64,000 nucleotides of DNA from NCBI GenBank assembly GCA_000611775.1, contig KK106987.1, positions 1,631,506-1,695,505 of the forward strand, given 5' to 3'. A program made the position numbers and the translations under genes. Origin of the DNA: Umbilicaria muhlenbergii (lineage: Eukaryota; Ascomycota; Lecanoromycetes; Umbilicariales; Umbilicariaceae). Every line of letters begins with the position of its first letter. The first letter of the stretch is position 1. The notes below the pieces were generated by a model. The model made no database searches and was not told the DNA's origin. It saw only the letters and a program-made list of their open reading frames with translations. Below, piece by piece: positions 12,014 to 23,222 of this stretch.

Positions 12014-12948
12014 TACGCTGCACCATGGGTTGAGTTTGGGCTGGGTTTTGACTATTGTGACCCAACCCAGACTGGGTTGGGTTTTTTTTGGGTTGGGTCA
12101 CACTGGGTTGGGTTTTTTTGGGTTTGGGTTGGGTTTTTCACTGGGTTACCCAGTTCAAGTTCACGTATATGACTCATTCAAACAGCCTTCAAAGCAGCTT
12201 TCAAAACGGCTTTCAAAATGGCTTTCAAAATGGCTTCAACGACGGCCTCAAAAAACGGCTTCCAAAACAGCTTCAACGACGGCCATGAAAAACGGCTTCC
12301 AAAACAGCTTCAACGACGGCCATGAAAAATGGCTTCCAAAACGGCTTCAACGACGGCCTCGAAAAACGGCCTCGAATAACGGCTTCCAAAATGGCTTTCA
12401 AAACGGCTTCAACGACGGCCTCGAAAAACGGCCTCGAATAACGGCCTCAAAAAACGGCTTCCAATATGGCTTCCAAAACGGCTTCAACGACGGCCTCAAA
12501 AAACGGCCTCGAATAACGGCCTCAAAAAACGGCTTCCAATATGGCTTCCAAAACGGCTTCAACGACGGCCTCAAAAAACGGCCTCGAAAAACGGCCTTGA
12601 AAAACGGCTTCCATAATGGCTTTCAAAACGGCTTCAACGACGGCCTCAAAAAACGGCTTCTAAAACAGCTTTCAAAACAGCTTCCAAAATGGCTTTGATG
12701 ACGGCCTCAAAAAATAGCCTTGAAAATGACTTGAGAAGGCACCTTTTGAACTGACTTGTTTGACTACCATAAAGACTACCATAACTATTTGTATGTACTG
12801 GGTTAACCCAGAATTTTCTGAGTTTGAGTTAAATGGGTTGAGTTTTTTCTGAGTTGAGTTTTGACATGTATAACCCACCACAAAACCCAACCCAAACCCA
12901 ACCCAAACCCAAACCCACTGGGTAAAACTCAACCCATGGTGCAGTGTA
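12014..12948. mobile_element. hAT-like non-autonomous element with 8-bp target duplication
   Basis: The 935-bp element starts TACGCTGCACCATGGG and its other end, reversed, reads TACACTGCACCATGGG, so it has terminal inverted repeats of at least 24 bp with one mismatch. It is flanked by the exact 8-bp direct repeat CTGAGTGT at 12,006-12,013 and 12,949-12,956. An 8-bp duplication is the mark of the hAT superfamily. Subterminal regions are full of TTGGGT/ACCCAA motifs. The interior is a GC-rich tandem array and no transposase is encoded. A second, damaged right end is at 25,498-25,707. Confidence 0.85.
12170..12720. repeat. GC-rich tandem array inside the hAT-like element
   Basis: Imperfect tandem units built from AACGGCTTCAACGACGGCC and CTCAAAAAACGGCTTCC repeat over about 550 bp, with a larger period of about 60 bp in the middle. 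The array is open in one plus-strand frame (12,003-12,698) and there spells repeated NGFQNGFNDGL, but the frame has no credible start and is best seen as a by-product of the repeat. It keeps dozens of CpG sites, unlike the surrounding DNA. Confidence 0.85.
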
Positions 12949-13638
12949 CTGAGTGTGAAAGTGTTTAGCTGAAGACTTACCTTTCTTCTTGTGATTGAAC
13001 ATATGAGTCAGAAGGCGCTTGAGCTCACAATAAATTATCAAGAATCAGATGCAGAAATTCATTCAAGTCATGTTTATCTATTGAGACTTGAGGAGCTGTT
13101 AAACTGATGTTGACTTATTCACAAATTCAGTGTCCTCATCAATGAGTTCAATCAATGAGGTGATTGTTGCTGTTTTATCAGTTCACTTTTAACCTTTCTT
13201 CTTCAGTCTTTCATTTTCATTTTGAACATTAAGCATTTCTTAAAAGAAGAAATCCTGATCAGTGAATGTACCTGAGTGAAAAGCAGCAGGTGAAACTGTA
13301 AGTCTTGATGAAAAAAGAACTGATGAAGAGGCAGATGTATTCATATAAATGTATTTATTTAATCTTGATCCTTCCTCAAAAAGCACCTCAGTTGAATTAA
13401 TGTTATCACTCTCATTCAAATTGATGTTTTCACTCATCACTCTTAAGCCTGTCATATCATACATTATTAAATGAACACTGACAGCCGGTGAGAGAGGAGG
13501 AGCTCATGAAAGAGTGTTGTTTAAAATCATTAATGTGAAAAACTCAGCTGTTGAGGATCTTGAATTTTGTTGAGCTCAATCATTAAATATCATGTTTCTC
13601 AGAATGTTCTGCTCATTCCTTGATAACTTTTACTTTAT

Positions 13639-13680
13639 GCAGATATTACTTATATGCCCTTCTTCCTCACATCTTACACA
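13639..13680 (-). pseudogene. gag CCHC zinc knuckle remnant
   Basis: The minus strand encodes CVRCEEEGHISNIC, a perfect C-x2-C-x4-H-x4-C zinc knuckle typical of retrotransposon Gag. It lies where Gag of the minus-strand family F element should be, upstream of its RT. The surrounding 1.9 kb is decayed; short open frames on both sides (for example 14,665-14,946, -) have no recognisable domain. Confidence 0.7.
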
Positions 13681-14999
13681 TATCATGATATCACTGCCAG
13701 GACTGAATGTTATGCTGCTGTTGACATACAAATTGTTTGATCATTCAGCTGAAACTGCAACCAGCTGATAAGAAGCTCACAGCTGATAAAGAGCTGACAT
13801 TAACACAAGTGATTGAGGAGAAGGCAGTTGATAAGCTTGCTGAAGCACTGATGTAAACTGCTGAGGAGATCAATGAGCATAATAAAGAGCTTGAGCAGCA
13901 TCAGTTGATGCAAGTGCTGACATGAGTGTAGATGTAAATCATGATATGAGTTGCTGAAGCATCAGTTGACTGAGATACCCTCATTGAGGTATATACTGAG
14001 CATGAAAGAACACTTTCAGGGAATTGATCTAAGTGAAAAACATATTCCTCTGAATTACCTCTCAGTAGAATTGAAGTTCCTGCACTTTAGTGACTTCTTT
14101 CTGCAGTTTAATGTACTTCATCTTGACCCTCCTGAATTCTTCTGATAATGTGTAAAGTCTGAAGAGGGAACAGTCTGATGATATCAAGCCTTATAAGAAA
14201 TCTCACTGTACATCTGAATCATGAATGCTTCAAGTAAATGCTCTCATTACTGTATTCAGCATTGCTGCTTTCAATGATGTTAATGAAGTGAGATTCAGCA
14301 GCACTGCAGTTACTTTAAAGTGATCTCATTCATTAACTCAAGATAACAGGTTAGCAGTCTGTTTATAATAAATAATTAAAGTCTCTTCATCTTGCTGCTT
14401 CAGATCTGTGATTTCAGAATTGAAGTGAACAGCTGAAACCTCTGAGATCTTGATTGAATACTGCTGAGTGAATACTTTCTTGAATTGAATAATGACATCT
14501 GTGATTAAAGCAGGATGTTCTAATAGCTCTGTGATGCTTGAGGTAATCTCTGCTCATACTGCAGCATCATCAGCTAATAGAAGGTCAACAGCTTGAAGAA
14601 AATCAACAGAGTTTATGACTTTGTTGTTTGAATGTCTCTTGAGTTCTCATTCAAGCTTCTTCAGTCATTGAGTAGCAGACTGATCATTCTTCTCATTGAA
14701 TGATTCACACAAAGCAAAATCCAGGCCGTTCCCCTGAACCATGAGGATGACCATAAAGAAAGAAAAGGCTGAGGTGAGTACAGAACTGAATGAAAATAAA
14801 GAAGTTAAAAAACAGTCTGAGTACTCTGTGAAAGTACTCAAGGAGGATGAATGAGGTGAAATAGAAAAGATCAGCCCTGAGAATTCTTCAGACAACACTA
14901 TAATGTTCCTTGAGCTGAAATCCGTCGTGATAAGAGTTTTATTCAAGATGAACCTGAGAACCTGAAGGAGATTTCATAGAAGCCAGCTATAAAAATAGG

Positions 15000-16179
15000 A
15001 ATATGGTGATCATATTGCAGTCAAGAGCGAATTCTTGAAGTCCCGTCTGAAGTTGTCAGAAAAAAGGAGCTGGCTGGTGGAAGACGTTTCTTGCAACAGA
15101 TAGGGAGAAAATCCCCTCATGAAATCCTGGCTTTTTGAGCCAGGAAGCTAACTAAGCTACACTACGTCAGTGCCTAAGAAAACCAGGTTTTGAGCCTGGA
15201 AAATCAGGTTTTGCCGAGAAGCGAGCAACATGTACCCGTCCATGCATAAAGACCATTTCTTTACTCCGAGTACAAATAGACTGCATCTCTTTACGAACCG
15301 ACGAGCTAGTCCTAATGCATCACGATATTCATGAATAGACTGTTCAATCACGAAGCAATCAGTCCCTTCATAATGTGACTGTCGCTGCTTTACTAATGCT
15401 ATTGAACAGAGAAGACAGGAAGTTTCCTGTCACTGCACCTGCACTCATGTATTTTTAATGAAGCCTGCAGCGGCTGCTTCTAACCCCTCATTGATAAAAA
15501 ACAACGCTTGATTTTCAGGGACTCTGAGTCTCCCACTTCATTTTTGAGGTTTACATGGGGGCGTTAATAGCAGCAGTCGTCAGTTTCCAAAGAGACTAGG
15601 TGATTTATGAAGACTCAGTTGATTTATAAAGCGTCAGTCAATTCATAAGCTGACTGCCTTCTTTATAAACAGACGTGGTTGGTTTATGAAGAAAATAAAC
15701 TTTATGCCTTGACGGGTACACATGCATCTAACAGAAACAGGGCGAAGGGCACTCTCAGCGTCATACAGGCTATCTCCCACGTTCGTCTCGTCGCAAGTCT
15801 TAGAACCTAAGGTTTTGGGGCATCTTGCAGTAATTTGGTATTCCTTTCTTGTAAAGAGAGCTTACACGGTAATCACAAACCTTATATACCCAACGCTCAA
15901 AACACTTGTTGATGCTGATACAAAGACGAGCCTCCTTCGTTGTTGCATAATAATTTGATACACTGTGCGCAAGCATAGAGGTTCCATCGAATTTTGGTGA
16001 GGGATCTCAAGTTACGTCTGCCACTTCTTTTTGCATGAGTCTTCAGACATACAGCCAAACCTGACCCAGAACACGCGAGAAAATATTTTCCCATGACGCC
16101 AAGCTATCCCGGTTTCGCTTCTTGTACAATGCTCCCACTCCAAATATAGGACTCCTAGGGGAAGTACAATACCCAATCC
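15000..16179. other. Transition from heterochromatin to gene island; no gene seen
   Basis: Base composition changes sharply near 15,000. The segment holds short imperfect hairpins around CCTGG/CCAGG near 15,125-15,210 and a degenerate repeat of GATTTAT-GA-GACTCAG type at 15,600-15,700. The open frames in it are short, lack splice-compatible neighbours and match no family I know. Confidence 0.5.
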
Positions 16180-18275
16180 TTACGAGCCATCAGACGACTT
16201 GCCCCCATGATATGGGCACTGGAAGTAACAGTCTATTTGTCGTTTCTACAAGAATTCAACTCATTAGCCGAGTATCAGCCAACCTAGTAGGAAGAATAAC
16301 TTACCGAAACTTGTTGAACCCTCCCACAAGCCGGACCCTGGCTCGGGTCCCAACCACCCGTGCTGCACCACGAGAGCGCCGTCTGATCCGCCTGCCGACT
16401 ATCGAATTGCTCCGTTCCCAGACTGAACTGAACATAATCGCCTTTGTGTTCAGGAGTCACTATAAGCGGAGCCTCGAGCTTGCTATTCACCGACAGCGGA
16501 TCCGTAGCACCAGCTTCCTTGACGCTCTGATATCCAATTTGGTTCCCACCAACGTCCCAGATAAGAACTTCAGTGGCGAGGTCATGCGCGTCGCCCGCAC
16601 AATCTTGGAACTCGTTGACGTGGACGTGACATTTGCCAGCCGTAGCTCCATCCCCTCCAGTCGTCACGTAGGGAGCGACCGGGGCAGCTGCCGGCGCGGA
16701 GCTGGTAGCCGGAGGGTTACTTGTCGTCCCTGAGGCTGGGCAGGAATTTGGATCTATGAGGGTTGGATCGGCAGGCTGATTCATCATTTTGGCTTGTTCG
16801 GTTACCATGGCTTGGATGATGTTATTGGCAACGATTGCGTTGCCGAACTTCGTCAAGTGGAAAACACGTCCCATCCTAGATGAGTATTTAGCTTTGACCT
16901 CACAAGATTTGATTCATTGGGGTACCTTACCAGTCTGGTAGACCCTGTGCGTTGACTTCGCCGAAGCCAGCAGCGGTGGTATTGAGAGTCCCGTCTGCGA
17001 TACCCTCTTGAATCCAATTTCCGACATTGCCCTCAAATGTACTGTTGTCCAGACTTCCTAGGGTATCATTCCCAGTCTTCAGCGAGATGAAGGATTCCCC
17101 TTCCTCCTCATCTCCATCTCGCTTTTGTGGTTGGTCAATAGACTTCTCCCCGTCCTCGTCGTTGTCTTTCGTGGTAGACCTGCACCAATAGATAAGCATC
17201 TGATGGCCAAAAATCCTTTCCTTTCCTGACTTACCACTCATAAAAGATAGTCCTCTCCCGGTTCCACCCGTCAGTGGGAGAATTGACGCCTCCGTAGTAT
17301 TTTTCATTGACACCAGGCATACACATACGACCTCTGAGCTGGTCAACCTGAGCCTCGGAATCAACGTATACACATCGATCTACAGTTTTGCAAGCAGCTT
17401 GGATTTTTTCATTGACCATATTGACCAAATCGTTGAATCGAGTTCTGCAGCTTGTCAGTCTTATTAATTAGGTTCCCCTTGAATGCTGTCACATACCTTC
17501 TAGCTTGAGTAAGGTACTGCCTGAAGCCATAATTACGACTGAACGCCCAAGTCACAGCATCGCAATCCTTGGAAGTATCGTCAAAGAACCTCATGTAGCC
17601 CGGCCAGTAAATCCGGCTGTTGCCATCGACCAGCTTAGCCTCAATGGCTGTCAGCATGTCTGTCATACCCTTGAAATAGCTATCAGATTTGACTTCATTC
17701 TGGCCGGAGTCCAACTCGCCATCACATGTCCAGAACCACTTCGATGACCATTGATACACGCAGTAGTTCAAAATCACCGAGAGATGGGCGTCGTTGCCGC
17801 CAGCTGAGACGATGACGGCTTGGGATTTCTGCATTTTCGGAATCTGTTTATCTTTTATCTTATCGGTCAATGCGCCAGAGCATCCCAGGTATTGGAAGTG
17901 TCGCTGGTTATTTTCTGCGATCATATCATCCATATTGACCAAGTTAGGGTACCCGTGACTGTATTGATAGCAGTCTGTATTGAGCTCCATCTGGCAAGTG
18001 GTGGATTAGCATAGGATACTTGGATTAGACGTCGAACGTCGTACCTGGGCAGTGCCTTTGACAGCATGCCCTGCACCCAATCCGACGGAATAAGAGTCTC
18101 CGACGGCTGTCAACGTCTCAATCCATCTTCGATCAAAAGGATCAGTAGCTTGGATAGAGGGGCCCCCTCGTGAAAAAAGTCTTTTAGGGTTGTAAAGATT
18201 GCTAGGAGTAGTAGGCATGGCCAAGGCTACGCTAGCCAGTAGTAGAGACAATAGATATGCCGACATGATGTTCAT
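16180..18275 (-). CDS. Secreted SGNH/GDSL-type hydrolase
   Basis: The model has six exons: 18045-18275, 17497-17990, 17235-17444, 16931-17179, 16305-16875 and 16180-16245, giving 606 residues. All introns are 52-59 nt GT-AG. The N-terminus is a clear signal peptide (MNIMSAYLLSLLLASVALA). SGNH blocks are present: AVGDSYSVGLGAG (nucleophile Ser), GCSGA, SAGGNDAHLS (oxyanion Asn) and, near the Asp/His block, DWMGRVFHLTKFGN. After the catalytic domain come a Pro/Ala/Ser-rich linker (residues about 415-445) and a Cys-containing C-terminal domain ending RQIDCYFQCPY, a tail common in fungal members. The family hydrolyses esters or acetyl groups on lipids or polysaccharides outside the cell; the substrate cannot be told. 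The last short exon is supported by a strong GTAAGT...CTAATG...TTGTAG intron; reading through it instead would end at 16,284. Confidence 0.85.
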
Positions 18276-18967
18276 GTGCCCGTCCAGGCAAGGGAAAACG
18301 ATGATTGAGTCGTTTCTGAAGACAAAACGACAACACGAAGGGGAAGAAGCCCAAGGAGGTGTCGGCCAAGCAGGAGGAGTAGTCTAACTCTGGTGCGGAA
18401 ACTGGCCGGCCTCTTCCGTATGAACGTGATCAAAGACAAGGCAACGTGCACAAATAAGGAAGAGACAACATGGAGTGGCATATCATAAGGTACATATAGT
18501 TGACGCAATTTTCGACATAGCAACAGCAAGACAACGTCGGAACAAATCACGTACAACATGCTGACCTAGGATCAAACTCTGCGCAGCTTTGTTGCAATTC
18601 AACATGAAAGGACCACGCCGGGACGAAGGAAGGATTCAACATAGCCTTCGATAATAGTTTCAAGGAACACAGTGTGAAGACGATATAATCCTATGCCAAG
18701 TAGCGAGGATGTTTCAAGGGGCTGTTGGTTGCTGAGGTATACCAGGTAGGCACAGACAGTGAGTGTGCCTCCATCACATACATAAACAACTCCGAAGCCT
18801 TCCTCCATCCAAGCAATGTATGGTTGTCAGAACCTAAGAAGAGGGTTGCATGAAGGATGATGAGCTAAGATTGGTTTCTGCTTTCATATGAGGGTGTGTA
18901 GCCAAAAGCATCCATTGGAGGACTCGGCCGCTTGTGCATGAAGATTTGTTAGCTACAGCAGCCTGTA
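18276..18967. other. Upstream region of the hydrolase gene
   Basis: This 690-bp stretch contains the presumed promoter of the hydrolase on the minus strand. Open frames on both strands are short and have no recognisable domain. A candidate AT-rich start region lies just upstream of the ATG, but no defined regulatory site can be supported. Confidence 0.4.
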
Positions 18968-19683
18968 TCGAGCTTCCTGACACATCAATTTTTTTCAAAG
19001 TCATAATTGAAAATCGAAAACCAAAACGAAAACCAAAGCAGAGGCAGTAAATGATAATAACAGCGCACATAAGCATATCATTTAGAATAGAAGAGTTTTT
19101 GTACAACAAGTTTATTTTAACATTTTTACATAAAGAAAAGTATAATACTAAACCTTGAAGTTTTATATAATTATAAAAATCTCTGAGTATAATAAGATAA
19201 ATATTTGGTTTTAATAAAGAGAAAATCAATCAAAAACTGCTGAAAATTATTAAGTAAAAACTTATTAAAAATATTATTAAAAATAATGACAGAAGTTTTT
19301 TATATATTTACTTTTATATAAGAAGAGATTTTAACACTTAATTAATAATTTTTCTTTTAATAGTTTCTATATCTTTTAATAGTTTCTGTATTATCATAAT
19401 AATATTACAAATAATATGTTGCTTTAATAATTTTAAAAACTTAATATTAAAGATTTAAGGATAAGTAAGTCAAACAAGCTCTTAGAGAATAACTTATGAG
19501 TCATTCACTTATTATAATATATTTAATCAGGAGGTTCAGATCAATCTGTACATATTAAAATTACTCACTTAATTATTTATGTGAATATAGAAGCTGTGTT
19601 ATAATTTTATTGTACTCTGTAGATACTCTATTCACTTTTTACCCCGTGGAACTTTGAAAATTTTGATGTGTCAGGAAGCTCAG
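18968..19683. mobile_element. AT-rich element with terminal inverted repeats, possible TA duplication
   Basis: GAGCTTCCTGACACATCAA at 18,970 is repeated in inverted orientation as GATGTGTCAGGAAGCTC at 19,665-19,681, and the similarity runs inward to AAAGT/ACTTT, about 32 bp. TA lies immediately outside at 18,966-18,967 and 19,684-19,685, as expected for Tc1/mariner-type insertion. The interior of about 650 bp is very AT-rich, without coding capacity, and appears C-to-T mutated although both flanks are normal. The two outermost bases of the repeats do not match, so the exact ends are uncertain. Confidence 0.65.
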
Positions 19684-19685
19684 TA

Positions 19686-20270
19686 TCGTCTGTCATCTCA
19701 GCAAAGGCTACTATTCCGCGGCACGGATACGACTGAAAAGCCACAAAACACCGTGCCGCGGAGGATCTAGCCTTGTCACACGACAATTTAGGGACTCCAT
19801 GGGTCGCTTTGCCACGAGCTGATATAGATTAAAGTTGCTCTCATTTTGAAAGTTGTTACACAGTTGTTGTAGCGTCTTACCTGTCTGACCCTGGGATTCA
19901 CCGAGGTGCGTTTGTTGGTGTCTGCAGACGTTTCACAATAGTTCTAGCCACTATGCTATTGTCAGCCTTTTCACAATCTATGCGGAGATGAAGGACCTGA
20001 CACCACACTGCAGGATTCGTTTTTGTTTCCAACATTTGCTCAGCTATGTTGCAGATTCCTGTGGAGCGAAAATTGGTCTCTGTGGGGGTAGTCCACCTGA
20101 CTTTGACTTGGTTATATGGCCGTAATGCCCAATTCTCAAAGGCTGCATCAGACATCTACTTCTTGCTTGTCTATGCCCATATTCCCAAGTGACAGGACTC
20201 CCTACTTTGACTTACCTACCAAGAATATCACTCTACGAGTACCATCAGCGGCAATTCACGAGCATCGAAC
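19686..20270. other. Upstream region of the small secreted protein gene; no gene seen
   Basis: Normal-composition DNA. The minus-strand frame at 19,898-20,155 has no partner exon or motif. The region probably contains the promoter of the gene at 20,271. Confidence 0.4.
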
Positions 20271-21190
20271 ATGCGCTTCAAAATGCATAACGGGGCCTGC
20301 ATCCTCGCCGTCATCCAGCTACTATTCTCTATTGCCTTGACGACTCCAAACCTCGGAATCAGAGCAGATTTTCTTGATGCCACTGGCAAAACTACCGACA
20401 GAGATATCCAAAGTTATTCCGGTATCATTAAGTTCGACGATGGCACTATTCCACTCGACAAGACGAAGATGACCGACGCGAAGCTACTCCACTTGTGTGT
20501 TTTGGCCTATAATGAAATGGTCAACATATGGAGACCACGGAACTTGGTCTCGGATGCTCTCCCTGGAGCCATGGCGGCGATTGCCTATAAGGATAAGATC
20601 TATTTTGCCTCTGCCCTCCGTGCGCCAGCTGCAGTTGTAAAGCTAGCGAATGTCCCGAAGGGTTCTATCAGGGAAAACATGGATGACGCTTTGACGATGG
20701 GCCTCGGTAGGTCCTCCCCAGCCCCTAGTATGTTCATTTGGACGTTACCAGGGGTCCAGAGACATCTTTGGGGACTCCCATTCTTTAGACATGTTTCATG
20801 ACTCCCGATCCTATCTGAAGAGAGTGATTGCTGATTGCTGATTGCTAACCTTCATCAGGCACACACGCACATGGTGGCGGATGTTCCGAAATCAACTGTA
20901 TCGAACTCCTTTGGGACCACAACGGGCAGAAAGACCCCGACAAAGGGCCCCCGGCCCCTAGGGTTGCTATTTGGGTCCTACCAAGGGATAAGAAGATAGA
21001 CACCAACAGCGAGATAAATGCACCGCCTTGCAAGTGGGGTTCCCGTTCAGGTGTAGGTTATGGGTGCGCTGATATCGTACTTGCGTACGGTCTTGATCCA
21101 ATAGACTCAAAGGTTGCACCCGACGCTGCAGGCGAAGACGACTGGAAATTCAGCCTCGAAACAAACCCTCGGCCTCCGTGTAAACGATAG
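20271..21190 (+). CDS. Small secreted protein, possible YwqJ-like deaminase fold
   Basis: Two exons, 20271-20706 and 20859-21190, give 255 residues. The intron is 152 nt, longer than others here, with GTAGGT donor and a CTAAC branch site before TTCATCAG. The N-terminus (MRFKMHNGACILAVIQLLFSIALT) looks like a signal peptide. In the second half, HAHGGGCSEINCIELL is followed by VAIWVLP and APPCKWGSRSGVGYGCADI. A (C/H)-x-E motif after a glycine-rich turn, then PC...C, is the zinc-binding layout of the deaminase superfamily, and HG-x-CSE is closest to YwqJ-type members. The spacing between the last two cysteines (10 residues between them) is longer than the usual PCxxC, so activity is doubtful. 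If right, it could be a secreted nucleic-acid-modifying effector; it could also be an unrelated Cys-stabilised fungal protein. Confidence 0.6.
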
Positions 21191-21783
21191 GAGCTGAACC
21201 GGGCTGCACTGCTGTTGTCAGGCGACATTGCGGGGTTTCCTTTGAGCTTTCCGCGATTGAATGGTGCTTGAGGTTTCTATGAAGGACAGCCGTGAAGGCT
21301 GCGATGGAGTAGTAGAGTTCCGTAGATCGTTTTGTGCTGTTTGTAGAATCTGCTTCGTTAATTTGCAAAGTTGAAAGAACCTTATAGACCGATAACTACT
21401 TATAGAAGTGATCACCTCAGTGATACGACCGGAGCACAGAAAGATCTAAAAGGACGTAAGAATCCCTGTATGGCATGTATTTCATGGCTCGGCGACCTTC
21501 CGTTCCCATTCCAGTGCCACAGTGCTACGAGTGGGGATCATGCCGTATGATGAGATAAGTCTGTTTATATAGTAGGTTATTCGCCAAAGAGCAGGGGCAT
21601 TTGATACTCAGTCTTTTGGAGAAGTTTCAGATGTGAGAGACTAGAAAGGTTCTGCGAGATAGTCTAATCCACGTCGGCAGTACGATTGCCATCAAAAGAG
21701 CTGACGATGAGCCTTGATCCGAGACCAACTTTCGCCAACAGGATAGTAATCCGAACTTGAAATGCCATTCACTGTATCAGGAC
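21191..21783. other. Intergenic region between convergent genes
   Basis: About 590 bp between the stop codons of the secreted protein (+) and the pepsin-like gene (-). Both 3' untranslated regions should lie here. No gene-like frame or clear terminator was recognised. Confidence 0.5.
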
Positions 21784-23222
21784 TCAAGCCTGCGAAGATA
21801 AAGGAGCGACTGGACAGAATTAACAAAGACGTGGCGATTGCGTAGAGCAAATGGCAAAAGGGGCCGACTTACATCCCAAGGTATTCGTGTCCAGGTCGAA
21901 GACCGAGTAAAAGGCTCGTAGAAAGGCGGAGCCCAGCACAATCTCGTCGTATTGCTCAACGCCGAAGGGCATGATAGCGCTCACACAGCGAGTTCTGCTC
22001 TGCTTTATAGGCCACTCGAACGTGTAGTCGAACGGCGTGAGCGTGAAGTTTTTACCGGCCAAATTGAACGTGAGATCTGGCATGATGCCCCGCTGTTCAC
22101 AGGCGACCGAGGGTGGCAAGTACAGAATTTCCTCAAACTGAAGGTCCTGCCATATATCCATGACCAAACGGTCAGGAAGAAACATGAATGCTGATCCGGT
22201 GGAGAAGGAAGCGGTGTAACCAGCAAGGGACATTCGAATGCCCGGCTCACTGCCAAGCGTCAGGTAGTCGGCTTCAGCTTGCCATCTTCCGGTCAATGCG
22301 TAGCGACCAGTCTTGTTCGTGAGGGGTATTTGGACAAGATCGCCAGTGAATAGCTCGTGATTGACTGCGCCAAGCATGAGTTCACGTGGCTCTCGCAGAC
22401 GCATTGAAAAGATATTCCGGTCAAGAACCTTTTCCTGGACCATTGACATGAAGGGGGATGGATTGTTGAGGACTGAGCCTGCGCTCGACGGCGTCAGTCC
22501 TGCGATGCCATGGATGATGCTCATGTCGTCCCATGATAAACCAATGGGCTCCACTGTTGTAGCCTCCAGAAACGGCTGGTTCTTGACCTGGAACCCATCA
22601 AAGTCGAAAGTGTCTATCGTCACCTTTCCAGAGGCGAACATGTATCTATAGTCAACCTCCAGGGCGGTTCCGTTAATCTTGGAGCTGCAAGATCGAGAAG
22701 AGTCATATTTCACGTCTCCTGAGGCACAGTTCTCGCATTCGACCGAAGTAACAAACGTCTCGGGGGAGGATATGTCTATCAGGACCTGGAATCGTTGGGG
22801 TGGAGTTCCAATGCCAATCTCAGTAAAGTATACGAGATCGTGGGTGAGATTTTTCTGTAGCATCCATCTCGCGTCAGCAGTCTGGCCATACTCCAAGGTA
22901 CATCGGTCGAGCTCCTACCGTGAGACCATTGCGGCTGGAGGAGCCAGCGGAGCCAGCAGAGCCACAGTCCTTTGGGATAGGGTCGGTGTCGGGGCCAATG
23001 ATGGGCTGTTGGATACTTCTCGTGGTGAGGTGATGCACCTGCTCCGTGCTCTGCGGGTACGTCAGCCAGAGACTTGGCCATTGCTCAAGGGTAGGAGCTC
23101 ACTGCAACGGAGCTCAGGGGGAACCGGACCACGGTCGCAGAGCAGGAGCGAGCCAGCAGAATGCCAAGAAGTCCTAGCGCCGCTTTCCCCGTGACCTTGG
23201 CCATGCTTGCCATGCTCGCCAT
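21784..23222 (-). CDS. Pepsin-family (A1) protein lacking catalytic residues
   Basis: Four exons, 23103-23222, 22919-23050, 21873-22854 and 21784-21809, give 419 residues. Three introns (52, 64 and 63 nt) have good donors and the first two show CTGAC branch sites; the last exon completes the typical ending LGFAPLSSQA. Residues 1-30 are a signal peptide. The fold is clear from YFTEIGIGTPPQRFQVLID, GIAGLTPSSAG and the C-terminal LGSAFLRAFYSVFDLD. The first catalytic box DTGSS reads DISSP (residues 111-115), keeping Asp but losing Thr and Gly. The second box reads FSTGSA around residue 302, with Ser in place of the catalytic Asp. The protein is therefore predicted to be a catalytically dead aspartic protease homologue, secreted, perhaps a binding protein or inhibitor-binding decoy. 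It shares a 478-bp divergent promoter with the ankyrin gene. Confidence 0.85.

Larger units (their letters stand above)
3028..14990 (-). mobile_element. Minus-strand gypsy element (family F), split by later insertions
   Basis: This is a decayed gypsy element read on the minus strand. From high to low coordinates, gag-like sequence with a CCHC zinc knuckle lies at about 13.0-14.9 kb, and a reverse transcriptase and RNase H region lies at about 4.5-3.1 kb. Between them sit a complete second element (5824-11,997) and a hAT-like element (12,014-12,948), which must be younger. No LTR was found for this element: the left side ends at the chromovirus LTR at 3027, and the right limit is set by the abrupt rise in GC near 14,990. 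Numerous stops make it non-functional. Confidence 0.65.

Noticed and set aside
12060-12160. Internal telomere repeats
   Set aside because: TTGGGT runs are irregular, occur inverted at the other end of a TIR element and do not match TTAGGG; they belong to the hAT-like element.
12003-12698. 231-residue open frame with NGFQNGFNDG repeats as a gene
   Set aside because: It lies inside the hAT-like element, begins in the terminal repeat and is open only because the tandem units have a period compatible with the frame; no signal, domain or splice context supports it.
16122-16733. 203-residue plus-strand frame
   Set aside because: It is antisense to the coding exons of the SGNH hydrolase and has no motif; a shadow frame of GC-rich coding DNA.
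22679-23194. 171-residue plus-strand frame over the pepsin-like gene
   Set aside because: Antisense to spliced exons with clear A1 protease motifs; shadow frame.
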